The position numbers and the translations under genes are program-made. A DNA stretch of 64,000 nt. Source: Nelumbo lutea (lineage: Eukaryota > Streptophyta > Magnoliopsida > Proteales > Nelumbonaceae). Of this stretch, positions 39,347 to 52,400 are shown one piece after another; position 1 is the first letter of the stretch; each line of letters starts with the position of its first letter. The stretch covers positions 19,964,934 to 20,028,933 of the forward strand of contig JAKGHH010000003.1 in assembly GCA_022828595.1 (NCBI GenBank), given 5' to 3'. The notes below the pieces were generated by a model that saw only the letters and a program-made list of their open reading frames with translations, did no database searches and was not told the DNA's origin.

Positions 39347-40550
39347 GTGTTGTAATGGCCTACCTGGCATTTGCAGCAATTTCTGATTTTTATTATTCAA
39401 TTTTGTGGTTCCTACTTCCTAAGCCAGCATTCCTCGTCAATAAGGGTGGCTATTCAGTATGGGGGAAGCTTCTCCAACTTTCCCTTCTATGGTTCTCTTG
39501 TTCTCTACACAGCCTAATTTTCTAACATCTCAAATCATATTGCCTCTCATAGGAAATTGGAAACATACCACCGAGGCTTTTCAGTCTCGCCCCCTAACCC
39601 TGAACGTATTGTCAGACCCAGATAGGATCAAATGTAAAATAGGTTCACTGGGTTACTGGTTTTATGCGTTAATCTTAAAATTCGGTTTTAACTGAAAAAT
39701 GAAATAAGAAATTTCAGTTTTGATTATTTCAGTTTTCCATTTTAAAGTTTAATTTTTCTTTTTTATTTATTCAGTTTGATTTTTAATCGAATAAACCGAT
39801 TGCTCACTCATCGGTATTTGTTGTTCTCCAATCCCTAAAAGTTTTTCTTAAAAGACCAGATTAATGGTACCACTGTCCTAGATGATCCGAATCTGATCCT
39901 GACACTACTAGCATTGATACTTCTTAAATTGAACCGTAACCCGCTGGATCCCGGTCTTGGACTCTTCATCTGACCCATTACTACACCAACCATAAATTTA
40001 ACTTGCAATCACAACCCGACCCAGTGCCCATTTGGGAGGACTTTTGGGAAGTGGCTTCTGATGTTCTAAGCTGGGCCCTATACGTGAAGTTTCTCTATTC
40101 TGAGATTTGCAGCCGCGTATTGACAATATTTTCATATTTATATATTTTTATTTATAGGGAGATATTCCGAATGCACAGCTGAAAGGGGCTATGAAAGACG
40201 GTGTGAAGACGATGTTGTGAGGATCAAATCCGAATTCTACAGACCACAACTCTGTCATCACTCACCTTTGACACAGAAGCCGGTACCAAACGGGCTTCCA
40301 AATTGATTGGGTTCCCGACCTCTTGGGAAGGTTCAGTGGTGACTCGTTAGTCATGCCTCTGGCTCATGCCACATGCATGGAAAATACGTTCCATTCGTAT
40401 TTGACAAATGACAGACAACAAGCAAATTCAAGTCTTCGACTCTGAGCTCTGGTAAGTCTTTCTTGAACTTGAAGCAAGGGGTACGTGTAGTGTAACGGGA
40501 GGTAGTCTTCCTATTGAGAGAGTCATTGTAGGAAGGCCTAGGTCAAAGTT
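39347..40550. other. Intergenic DNA upstream of the dirigent gene
   Basis: No coding exons were recognised. 40080-40245 resembles the right half of the foldback element family B at 56925-57125 (ATATTTATATTTTTATTTATAGG core, then GTGTGAAGA and GAGGATCAAATCCGAA). Confidence 0.5.
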
Positions 40551-40554
40551 TTAC

Positions 40555-40566
40555 TTTATATATAAA
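40555..40566 (+). promoter_or_regulatory. TATA box of the dirigent gene
   Basis: TTTATATATAAA, about 85 bp upstream of the ATG at 40651, a normal spacing for a plant gene with a short 5' UTR. Confidence 0.7.
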
Positions 40567-40650
40567 CCATCCATCTACAAGCCTGGATGATCATCCCAAG
40601 TTCCAACCCCAACAGAGGGAAGCTCTAAACTCTAAGTCCCACCCAACGAC

Positions 40651-41208
40651 ATGGCAAAGAGCTGCAGCACTTCGCCCACTTCAACAAATCTTGTGTTGCT
40701 TATTTTGGTTGCAGCTCTACGGCCCCTCAGCACCACTACTGAAGCCTTGAAACCCAGGATCACAAACATTCAATTCTACATGCACGACATCGTTGGAGGC
40801 CCCAACCCAACTGCCGTTCAGGTGGCCGGCCGGCTATCCAATATCACGAGCTCTGACCCAATTGCATCCTCGTTTGGGTCAATTTTCGTGATGGACAATC
40901 CACTCACAGCCACACCCGATATAAATTCAACCCTCATGGGGCGTGCTCAGGGGCTCTATGCCATGTCTTCGCAACAGAACGAGTTCAGCCTTCTGATGAC
41001 TCTCACCTATGCATTTGTCAGCGGACCATACAATGGTAGTTCCTTCAGCGTGGTGGGTCGGAACCCGGTCGTGAATGAAGTAAGAGAGATGCCAATCGTC
41101 GGAGGCACAGGAATTTTTCGGCTTGCACGCGGGTATTGCTTGGCAAAGACGCACTCAATGGCGGGATTTGATGCAGTAATCGGATATAATGCGACTCTGA
41201 TACATTAA
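40651..41208 (+). CDS. Dirigent protein
   Basis: Intronless 185-aa protein, normal for the family. A hydrophobic signal peptide (about residues 1-31, core NLVLLILVAALRPL) is followed by the dirigent beta-barrel: YMHDIVGGPNPTAVQVA, FGSIFVMDNPLT, GRAQGLYAMSS, LMTLTYAFVSGPYNGSSF, VVGRNPVVNEVREMPIVGGT and FRLARGYCLAKT. Four N-glycosylation sequons (NITS, NSTL, NGSS, NATL) fit a secreted apoplastic protein. Dirigent proteins steer stereoselective coupling of phenoxy radicals in lignan, lignin-related or Casparian-strip synthesis; the substrate cannot be told from this sequence. The single upstream TATA box and the downstream AATAAATAAA suggest an intact gene. It is tail to tail with MPB2C. Confidence 0.95.
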   Translation: MAKSCSTSPTSTNLVLLILVAALRPLSTTTEALKPRITNIQFYMHDIVGGPNPTAVQVAGRLSNITSSDPIASSFGSIFVMDNPLTATPDINSTLMGRAQGLYAMSSQQNEFSLLMTLTYAFVSGPYNGSSFSVVGRNPVVNEVREMPIVGGTGIFRLARGYCLAKTHSMAGFDAVIGYNATLIH

Positions 41209-41319
41209 TTAATGGAGCTCCTATGTTTGTATCTACATGATTAGCATTCACAAACTTCACATTTTCAAATTCGATGTTGGATGATCCCCTGGCCTTGTAT
41301 GAGATTTTCTATTATTATG

Positions 41320-41329
41320 AATAAATAAA
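41320..41329 (+). terminator. Poly-A signal region of the dirigent gene
   Basis: AATAAATAAA about 110 bp after the stop codon, fitting a plant near-upstream polyadenylation element. Confidence 0.6.
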
Positions 41330-42051
41330 GAGTTCGTTTTCATCACCCATGGAGTAATTTAGATGGTTCCCATCTCTCTCTCTCTAAATCGGAAAACAGC
41401 AATATAGTACTGTTGCCTTACCTGTGTAAGTTAAAACTTCAAAGTCTTTGACAGGAGTGGAAGTCTTGTGAGTTGTGAAGATGCCAAATCAAATGACCCA
41501 CATCTTGGGAAGAACAAGGTCTGGTTTATCGGTCTTTACGTTGTTTGTAGATTGATCAAAAGCTTGAAATGTTCGGTCTGTCTAGCAAAACAAGTATTTC
41601 CATCCAACAATAGTTTGTTCTCTCCATATTTTATCAAACGTTTTATCTTGGAGTAAGGAAATACAGTTGAAACAAAGTTTGTCCGGTTTTCTATGTTTGA
41701 ACAATTAAGACTGATAACACTTGACTGCGCATGACCGCTGACACTGGATTATCAGTTCCTTCTAAACCCAGTCTTTTCGAACGGATCTCAGATAAGAGAG
41801 ACCTTGCAAAAGTTTAAGCCTAGAAGCTCCTATACTTAATTGCCTCTTAATATGACCCAACGGATGAGGGACACCAGATATGGTTCATGGCTAGAGGACC
41901 AAATATACTAATTGTTCTCTTTGAATTCTGGCAATAAAAGACATTAACGAGACAAGAAAGTTCATTGTTGGATAAACAATTTTGAACAACGTGACAGTAA
42001 TTGTCAGTCTGTCACACGATATCCATCTCCATGGTATCATATCTAAATGGT
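41330..42051. other. Intergenic DNA between the dirigent and MPB2C genes
   Basis: A short (TC)n run at about 41373-41385. No gene was recognised; it probably includes both 3' UTR ends. Confidence 0.5.
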
Positions 42052-43407
42052 CTACAGGACATGCACTTCAGGAGCTCTGCACAGATCAAAGCTCTTACTT
42101 GCGTCAACATTCGGATCATTGGTTTTGAATATAAAAGATTGAAGATATAACCTTGCTTTTGCTGCAATAGCAATAGATTCCTCGTCTTGTTTTTCTTTTG
42201 CAGCAGAGATAGCTGCAATGTATGCCTCCCTCGCTTCCTCCATTTTCTCCATGTCCATGTCATCCATATTATCCTGTTCATACCAAAGTAAATATATCAG
42301 TCAATAATTAAATATCATCACATTGAAGACATGTACAAGCTGGCTTTGATTGATTCTTTTATCTCTTTAACTACGCAATGGTAACTTGGGCTCCCTGGAT
42401 TGAAGACATGTACAATCTTGGGATTCTCACAGCCTAAAACCTAGAGTTTTGCTGTGAGCCACGTGGCCCAAGACTCTAAATCTAACACCCCCCCCCCTCC
42501 TCAAGTTGGTGCACAAGAAAGGACTGAGACGCTCAACTTGGACAAGAGTGCGTGAAATAGCAATTAATGTTTAATCTGCTCATGGAAAACGGGATTGGCG
42601 GCAATGTGTATAGCTGCTTTACTGTCACAGTGCAATTGCATTGGAGATGATAGCTGAACAGTGAGATCAGCTAGAAGACAACGGAGCCAGACTAATTCAG
42701 CTGTAACAGATGCCATTGCGTGGTACTCAACTTCAGCAGAGGAGCGGGAGACTGTTGGCTGTTTTTTTGTCTTCCATGAGATGGGCGAGGTGTTAGACAG
42801 TCTTGTATGCCCTTAGCTTCAATCGATTTGATGTACTTTTGTTATTTAGTGGAAATAAATTAAAGTGCATGTTTGATTCATGTTGTTTGGTATAATTCTG
42901 TGTAAGACCCTAAAACTGGACACTTATAGAAACTTGTGTTAGTTTTAAATGTTCACAGCCATTGGATAAGTCTGGGGAGATTTATTCTGCCAAGGCTGAT
43001 ACTGGTGTGCCACCAAGTGTTGGGATGGCTTGTTTCGGCCATCAGGGTAAGACCCAAGGCACATGCAGTATGGGATTGCTTGAACCCTTGAACCAGACCA
43101 GATTTCTAGTATTGCCCTAGACCTTGGAGACAGATGGGCAAAACTAGAAAGTTACACCTGACCCCTAGACTCGATTATGACACATCACTAGGTGTTGGAT
43201 CGGGCTGTCTTTGATGTGTCAATCAGTGAGATCCTTAGTGGGGGTCAAAACCTGGACATGTTGGGGCAGTCTGAGAATTCATCTGAGTGGTCATAGTGAC
43301 AGGATCAGCCCCTTTGTCGGACAATGGTAATGATCGGTAATGCACTCTCTCTGATGGAAACCAAACTACCGGCAGTTGATTTCAATCGTTAGAATTTTGT
43401 TTTGCAA

Positions 43408-43445
<38 letters not shown>

Positions 43446-46400
43446 GTACGGTTCAAAAGATTTTCAAAAGGTTTTAATTCCCGGGATCCATGTGAGTATA
43501 GAGTGTGGCACTGTTCCTTGCAGCCGAGAGAGGTCTTCTCTTGTCGGGCAGTGCTTGATCATTAAGGGCTGAGAGGTTAAGTGTAAGACCATTTAGGATA
43601 ATACCTGATGGGCTAATCTTGCACCTGCCCACAGTCCCTGAGTTTTTATAAGATGGCTTGGCCCAGGGACCACTTAATGTAAGTGTTGGGCCCATAAGGT
43701 CCATGTGATGGGCTCAAGGGGTCACTGAGTCTTTCAGTGAATTCGGCTGGGCCTTGTAATAAAGGCTGGGCCGAACCCATGTGGTTGGTGTGTAGATCAA
43801 TGCTTGGGTCCCACGCCATACAAAGAAGCCCAACTGGGCAGCAGGTTGGAAACTAGTTAAACACTGAATACTTAATAGGCCAAAAGCCCATTCGAACTAG
43901 GCTGATATGATCACCAGTTCATAGGGCGAATCTGAGATTAGTGTTAGTAAAAGGATTGGGTCTTTGACCTTATCCACTCTAAGAGACCAAATTCAAATTA
44001 GATTTGAATCTGGTAACCTCTTCATAAGATCAGGAGTTAACTAACTTAATCTGCAGATAGGATTAAGATTAACCTCTATCCAAATACTGATTTGGATTGG
44101 GATAACTCCCAAAATATTGGGAGGTTTCTTAATCAAGAAGAAAGAGGAGAAAACCCGAGCAAAAATATCAGATTTCGAACTAGGGGGTTTGAGCAAGAAA
44201 GAAACACATCCTGCAATCTGAGATTTGATCTCTCACAAACTCCAGAGAGAATAGACAATTTTGCCATCTTAGTCCCTGGACTTCTCTTCCTTCAGGCGCC
44301 GCCACTACCTGTTGGAAGATTGGATCTTTGCAGCAACAGGAAGTCAAGAAAGCAGTTCTTGACAATAGTCTTGCAAGAAATACACTAGGATTCGGCGTTC
44401 AAGGTTTCCAGAGGATTCTTGTGAAGAATCCAGTGTGTAGGACGCACCCTGCTGGTTCCGTTCCATCCATAGCTGTGTCATCTTCAGTGGGAGCGGATCT
44501 TGGTTACTTCTTTGGGCGTGAACACCAACTTTGGGAGATATTATTTCTCCGGATCAGGTATAATCCTTTCTGTTTTCTTTTGGTTCAGATCTGGTTTGTT
44601 TATGGTTCAAGTAGGATCCTTGAATAATGTATTCTAAATTTAGGGAATATGATTCCTAGTTGGAAGAAGGTAGGAAATTTTTTTGAAATTCGCCCCCCCC
44701 CCCATTCCGCACCTTTCTTGGCGTCCATTAGATGGATCCTACCATTCTTTCACGAGGAACCCAGCAAGGTGATGTACCCAGTAGGGGATCATCTAGTTAT
44801 CAGGCAACTGGCCCAATCTGAGTCATTATAGCCATGAAAAACAGTATCAGTGTGAGCTGAAAGGAAGATGCCATGCTTGAGAGTTCCTTTAAGGTATTTG
44901 ACCACCCGAAGTGCAGCATCAAGATGTTCTTGGTGGGGCTGATGCATATGCTGACTTAGGGTATTAATGGCAAAAGATATGTCAGGCCTAGTGACAGTGA
45001 GGTATACGAGTCGTCCAACCAGGCATCGGAAGCATGATGGATTATCCAGAATGGGACTGGAAGTGTCATTAAAATGACGTTGAACTTCCATAGGAGTGGA
45101 TGATGGCTTGCAATCTTGGAGACCAGCATCAAGTAAGATGTCCAAGATGTATTTATATTGACTAAGAAATATGCCGTCATGATATTGGTCAATTTCCAAG
45201 CCCAAAAAATACTTGGGAGGCCCGAGATCTTTGATGTGGAACTTGTCATTGATGAATTGTTTGAGCTGTGAAATACGAGAAGGATCATTGCCAGCAAGTA
45301 GAAGACCATCAACATAAACCAGGGTTGTGACAAAGGAGTCACCATTTGTGGATGTAAAGAGGGAGTAATCACTAATCACTGTGAGATTGTTGGAAGCCCA
45401 TTGAAAGAAGAGCCTGTTGAAATTTCTCAAACCACATGTGAGAGGCTTGTTTGAACCCATAAAGGGATTTCTGGAGTTTGCAAACTCTATTATCATCATC
45501 TTTGGCAAAGCCTTGAGAGATGGCCATATACACTTCCTCATGGAGATCTCCATGTAAGAATGCATTATTAACATCGAATTGATGAAGTTCCCATTTTTAA
45601 TGGCAGCTACAGCAAATAGACATCGAACAGTTGATAATTTTGCAACTAGCACAAAGGTATCATGATAGTCCAAACCTTCAACTTGGGTGTATCCTTTGGC
45701 TACCAAACAAGCTTTGAACCGATCAACTGAACCATCGACTTTGTATTTTATTTTGTACACCCACTTGGATCCAATGGCTCGTTTTCCGGGTGGTAAGCCA
45801 TATTGGGTTAAAAGATCAGTTTCCTTCTTTGTATGCTCTTTCTTATTTGAAAAATGAGCCAATCTCGTCTTTCACCACCCCGTCCTCTTCCACTTCTGGG
45901 ATTTGGTGGAACTTGGGTCTAAGAAGGGATTTGAGGGACTCAAACTTCAACAGTATTTCGAGCCTTATTGCACTTCTTGATAACGTTGTCTTAGACCCCA
46001 CTAGGGCGGATTCTAGAATTTGGACACCTACCCCCAATGGAATCTTTTCTTGTGCTTCTTTCTTCAAAGTCTTAAGTCAGCCCACCAGTCATACTTTCCC
46101 CCCTTTCCCTATTGATGAGGTTTGGTGCAGAGCAATACCTCCTAGGGTTGGTAGTTTTTGTTGGGAAGCCTATCTAGAAAGAATCAACACTAGTGATCTA
46201 CTCCAAAAGAAGAAACCCTATTCTTGTTTGTCACCTCAGTGGTGTGTTTTTTGTAATGCGGATGGGGAGACTGGTTTTCACCTACTGGTGTCTTGCCATT
46301 TTGCGAGGTCAATTTGGGATTGGGCTTTCTCCTTATTTAGATGTAGCTAGAATCCTCCGTCAGACTTGCAGGGCCTTTTTTCCCCTTCTTTTTTCAGGTG

Positions 46401-49400
46401 GCGGATAAAAAGGGGAAGAACTATGTGGAGAGGACTAAGGGTTGCAGTATGTTGGACACTTTGGGAAGAAAGAAACTCCAAGATATTATAAGAAACTGAG
46501 AGATGAGCAGCAGATCTGAGGGCTATCATACATATTAGGGCAGTACAGTGGCTGAAATCTTTGGAGCTATTCACAGATTACAATGTGGATGACATGTTGA
46601 GGAAGTGGGGTGAAATTGCAAATTGCACACAGACCAAGTCAGTTATGAGTGGCTTGGACCCCTCCACCTGGTGGATTCTTGAAATTAAACTTTGATGGGT
46701 GTAGTAGGGGAAATCTTAGACAATCTGAGATTGGGGGTGTTTTTAGGGATGAAAATGGGGTCATTTCTACCATTTTCTCAGGCCCAATTGGAGTGGGTGA
46801 CTCCCTTAGAGCTGAGATCTTTGCAGTTATGGAAAGAGTCCGAAAAGCTAAGGAGTTGAACATCAGGAAACTCATAATTGAAGGGGATTCAGAGGTGGTG
46901 ATTAAAGATCACAATGGCTTATGGAAGTACAACAATGAGATGAGGAAATTCAAGTGGCTGGTGCGGGAGATGGAAGTTAAGACATGTTGGGTTAAAAGAT
47001 CGACTAATTCCCTAGCTGACGGTTTAGCTAAACAAGGGGCAGAAAGGGATTCACTGTTTTGGGCTAAGCTGTAACTTTAGTGTTTTTTTTCGTTTTTTTT
47101 CCTTTTCTTGAGGTTCTTTGTTGCTCTTGGAAGATAAGTGTGTTTGTCTTCCTCTTGTAAATCTTCTATTGATGATTTAATGAAAGTGTTATTCATCAAA
47201 AAAAAAACTTTACACAGAACCTCGAACACAAGGATGTAAGTCATTTTCTCTTATACTCTATGAAAAGGTAACCTTTGTTGTAAGACACACCATTTATCTT
47301 GCCTGGCATATTCACTTGGAAAACTCTTGTGAGCACTGAACATGTTACCTAAGATCAAAAGTATGTAAACCTACTACATTATTATAAAGAAGCAGCCAAG
47401 CTTACTATATGTGGAAGTGGATCCAAATGATATGGAGTGACATCATAATCCTCAGCATATGCAGTGAAATCATTCTTTGTCAAGCCTTCAAGTGACAACA
47501 CAAGTGATGAAATCCCTCCTTGCATGGAGTCCAGCTCATTTTGGAGCTTATCAACTTTGCTATTAGATGTCATTGCCTCCCATTGTAACTTCTCAAGGGC
47601 TGCTTGCTTATCTGCAAGCATAATCTGTGGAAGAGAAAGATATTAACGAGTAATGGCGTAAGGTAATTTGCACAGATAATCATGCATGCATGCATTTATG
47701 CAACTATGCACTCACATATATAAACCAACCAAAAAATATTTGGTGTTGGCACTTGGTACTGCTTAATGTTGTGGCATAAAAAGCTGAAATTGGAAATAAG
47801 AATGCAACATTTATGCGTATGTCATAAAAGCATACCTAATCCAATGTACAGTTGGCACTGAATTTGGGTCACAACAAAGGACTGATAGCACCCAAGGTTC
47901 AGAGAACTGACCCAGAGGCTGAACCGTTTTCCCCTCCAGGTTGTGGGTGAGCTGAACCAGTCAACCTGTGACACATCATCCTATAGATATATAATATAGC
48001 ATAATATATAATATATGTAACATGCATAATTATATAATGTTATACATAATAATATTAAATTATATATATATTCAAAATATAAAACTATATTTTGCATAAT
48101 TATGGCCAGTTTTTCTAACCTCAGTTTTTAGAGCCAAACCAAACTGCCAGGTGGATGACAGTGGTCAGTGGACTGGTTCACAGCTTTTTTGTCAGACTAG
48201 CCGATCCAGTCTGGCTCTCTGAACACTGATAGCATCATGTGTTGTGTAAATATGCCGATTGTTCATCAAATGTTGAGAAGATTAATTCATGAAGTATCCA
48301 GAACATTCCATTGTGTTTCAAAAGTTTAACATCCTTGAATACACAACTATGTTTGAGAGGAAGGAGATTGCAGGAGATGAATGACAAGCAAATTCCATTA
48401 TTTTTTCTACCCCTCCATGACTTCAGAATATATGCAGTAGGTTACCATGCTATTCATCTTATTTTAGAACCTGGAATAGATTAATGGGAATAACTGAAAA
48501 AGGAATATTATTTTTTGGTAATAAATGAAAAGGAAATATTTATCGAGTAATAAGAAGAGTACAAGAATGTGACAAGAAACCACCCAACGAAAGAAGCAAC
48601 AAAGATCCAAAAGCATCCACCCACCTCTAAGACCAAAGGACACAGACACCCCAATACTAACAAAAAAACAAAGCATCTAAAACTAAAATGCCAACAAATT
48701 TGAAGACACAACCCTCCAGCTTATACCAAATTGCCAAAAAACCAACCTACAAAACCCTCCACACCCATCAAATGACAAGACCTTCCTCCCAAATGACTAG
48801 TGCACAGCTATAATACCCAAATATTCAGCACCTCCTGCGCCTTCGCCAGTTCCTTCTTTACTTCTCTTAAAAGCACTCTTGTTTTCTTCACCTTTTTAAT
48901 AGGCCCCATCCCAAATAAGCCCCCCTTCAATCTAGCAAGAACTTTTGACATCTGGACAGTTTGTTGACTCCTCTGTCTTCTGAATCTTCTTACCACATCA
49001 GGGATTGCTCTGTTGCCAACTAACCATCCTTGTTGACATCATTCCCTGTAACTTCAGGAGGTTTTGCTCCATCTTGATCATCTTCTTTCCTTGCAGCAGA
49101 GCTCATCACCTCAGGATCCAAATTATCTTTCTCTCTTTCCATTAGAGGCATAGGATGCCAATTCCTTAAATTTTGTCCTTGCAAATTCCTCCCCTTGGAT
49201 GCCTCTGATAAAGAACAAACCCAAAGATTTACTCACCTCCATTTCTATTTTCACTACTATTTCCAGGTCAACTGTTTTCCCAAGGGCATGTGTTTTATCC
49301 ATTACAACTTCATCTTCATTTCTAAACTCTTCATCATCTATTACTAGCTTCATTCTTTATTTCTTTTTTTCTCTCATACATTTTTGCACCTATCACCCTG

Positions 49401-52400
49401 CACCCATTATTTTCAGTCTCCTGTTCACCTTCCAGTTTGTCCACCTTCGTCTCCTTTCTTGCTTCTTCTTTCTCTACAAAACTACCATCTCCTTCATTAT
49501 CCAGATCCATCTTTGATATGCCTTCACAAACCCTTACCTCTTCTTCACCTTCAACAAGATTTTCCTCCGCTGGATCTTTGGGACTGCTAGACCTTCGGGC
49601 TCTAAATTTGTCCTGTACGTAACACATCTTTCCATTTGAGCTGATAAAAAAAAAACACACCTTTCCATTTGAGCTGATAAAAAAATACACATCTTTCCAT
49701 TTGAATTTTTTTACTGTTCTCAATATTGAGGAGTTTCATCACAACTAACCTCTTTTTCATCTTCCTCAATAACCATTGACTTGATCTCACCTCCTTTTTC
49801 ATTCTCTTGCAAATTTTCTTTTGGACCAACAGCTTCAGCTTATCCCTTCACACTTGTCTCTTCAAGTTCTAATCTCTTCTCACCATGTCTTTGAGGACTT
49901 CAACCAGATAAAATGTTCCTTTGTTTATCTTCCTTATACCTGGAAATAAATTTCATAATGCACTAGACATAATCCCCCTCACATTACAATCTTCAGGTCT
50001 TTCTTTTCTCTTTTCCTTCTCTCCCAGTCATTTTGGATTAGATCTCGCCCTAGCTGCAACTCCCTAACCACCAACTGGGCCCAAGTCCTGTCAAAGTTTA
50101 CCCACTCCTACCACCATTACAACTTCAAACGCAAAATAGGCCCAACTCTATTTAAACGCTCACCCAACCCACCACGATGTACAAAAGTATATGGCCCACA
50201 TTGCTTCCCCCATTTCTCCAGACCAAGAACATTACTCTGCCTACTTTTAAAGTCAAAAACAGTTTTCACCCTGTCCTCCTTACCTGCTGAAATCATAACT
50301 TTGCCCTTTCATCACCCTGACCTTTCATCTTCATCCCTAACCTCCCACCCTCCTTGCCGAAACTCCACATGTTCATCTTCCTCACCCCCCAACGTCCTCT
50401 TCTGACCTTCGCTCAGATCAAACTTATTTTTCTTTTATTATCCCTCTCGAAAATGAAACAACAAAGATTGGATATGTTCCTTGAGGCACTATTCTCAATT
50501 AGAATTGCTTCCTTGCATAAAGTTGATTCTTATCAAGTGCAAATCTTCAACTTCAATCAATATTTTCACGTACCTTGCCTGAATCTAGAGCCTATTGCAA
50601 AAATCATGCCTCCGAAATTTTCCCACAGCGTGGCCAATCAATCTGAAAGTTTGGGTACTCCGAAAATGCAATGGAATCCCCACCACACGTATCCAAACTA
50701 ATGTTGTCTCCTGTGAAGGCTTCAGTTGCCCAACCATCAGTATCCATCTATCAATTCTTAACTCTGGATATCTCAAATGCCTCTTCTCTGCCTATCCAAA
50801 ACTCTCACTACTCCTTTTATCTTGAAGCTAAACAAAAGTAATCCTGCACTTAACCTTCTTCCTGTGAGAAGCCAAAATGAAACCACTCTGTGTGCACCCA
50901 TCTCTGAATGTCAACAATATCTGGATCTGAGTGAAAAAAGTAATCCTGCATTTAACCTTCTTTCCGACAACTTCCCAATCCCGTTAACCACCACTTCGGC
51001 CAACACCATCACCTCCTTTTTTTGTTCCATTATCATGACAAATGAAGAATTACCTCTTAAGTCATTATCATAGAATTATGCTAGAACTCTAATAAGCTAA
51101 TTGTAAATCATCCAATCTTTGCAACACACATTTCACTATGACTCCAATAGGTGTGAAATATATGCCTAGATGTTTGAACACACCAAACCCCTGATTTACC
51201 AGTTTTCTTCAATCATCAACAGATCAGAATAGTTTCATCATGAAGGAAACAAATCAATAGAAAATTTTTCTCCCTGCAAGGAGAAAAGGAAAAACCATTT
51301 CTGGCTTACCCACCCAACATGCAAACAAAGCCCAACTGTCTACTTTCTACCCTAGTATGGTAGACCCACAATACAATCCCTCCCTATCAACTTCCCTTTT
51401 GCCAACATGTTAGCCATATTAGTCACCCTCTTTTACCAGTTAATACAATGTACGATAGAAATTTTCATGTAGTATATGGTAGTAATTATGCAATTAGGTT
51501 TACACAATGCATAATAGAAATTTCCATGTGGTATATGGTAGTAATTATGCAGTTATGTAGCCTAGAGGATCACTTTGGTAGATCTGCATGCACTGAATGT
51601 TGATTTATAACTCCTATGCATGTCAGAAAGTTGCATGATAAGGGCTGGAGCTTTTTCCAGTCCTCCTAATGCAAACTTTCACCTGACCAACAATAACTAC
51701 AAGTATGAATCCTCTCATTTCCACAGAATAACAATATATAATATATAATATAACTAGTGGTGGGGGAAAGAGAAATAACTGGTGGTTGTACTTTATACAT
51801 AGAAAAACATATAACCGCTATGAGACAATGAAGCAATGAGCTAGGTACATGATAAATAGACAACTTAAGAAATACAAAGAAACATACCTTTGCATCATAG
51901 AGCTGAGAATGAGTAGTTCTGATTAAGGAGTCTTTCTCTGAGGTCTGGCATCTCAGTTCTTCAAGTTTTGCTTGGACTTCAGCTATTTGATTCTTTGAAT
52001 TCTCTGCCAATTTCAGGAGCTCGTCTTTTTCTGATAATTTCTTCTCTAGATCTTGCACTTGTTTCCGCAAGATATTCAGCTCTTCCCTTTCCTTTTCTGC
52101 TACCATTGCCCTCGATGAGAAAATTGAGAGTTCATCAGAACAGACATCTTGGCTAGCAGTTTTGCTTTGAACTTTATCACTAATTTCCCTTGTTTTTTTG
52201 GTTGGAATAGATTGAGCTGCTTTCCTACCTTTTGGATCACCAATCTGAAATAGGTTAATAATCAAGATTAGGATATTCTATTAGTGAAAACTGAAGCCAC
52301 ACCTGACATTTATGCAGAAAATATCTAAATGTCAGGTTAATTGAACTCCATTAACAGCAGATTTGATTTAGATTAGACGCAAAGCAATATGGAAGTTCCA

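Larger units (their letters stand above)
42274..45845 (-). mobile_element. Ty1/copia remnant in MPB2C intron 4, split in two
   Basis: Minus-strand pieces 45845-44758 and 42790-42274. The first encodes RVT_2 reverse transcriptase (LPPGKRAIGSKWVYKIK, AKGYTQVEGLDYHDTF, KFHIKDLGPPKYFLGLEI, GRLVYLTVTRPDISFA). The second continues with RNase H (SWKTKKQPTVSRSSAEVEY, LHCDSKAAIHIAANPVFHE), a polypurine tract (42488-42502) and the start of an LTR (TGTTAGATTTAG at 42487). The RT active site reads YVDG instead of YVDD. 5' gag, protease and integrase are missing; the 5' edge abuts LINE F. Confidence 0.88.

Noticed and set aside
39084..39695. Several 60-117 codon frames
   Set aside because: They overlap a Tourist-like MITE and flanking low-complexity DNA.
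42791..44752. A host gene or exons within this stretch (frames at 44092-44627)
   Set aside because: The whole interval is bounded by a 5-bp duplication and TG/CA ends, so it is an insertion; the frames show no domain.
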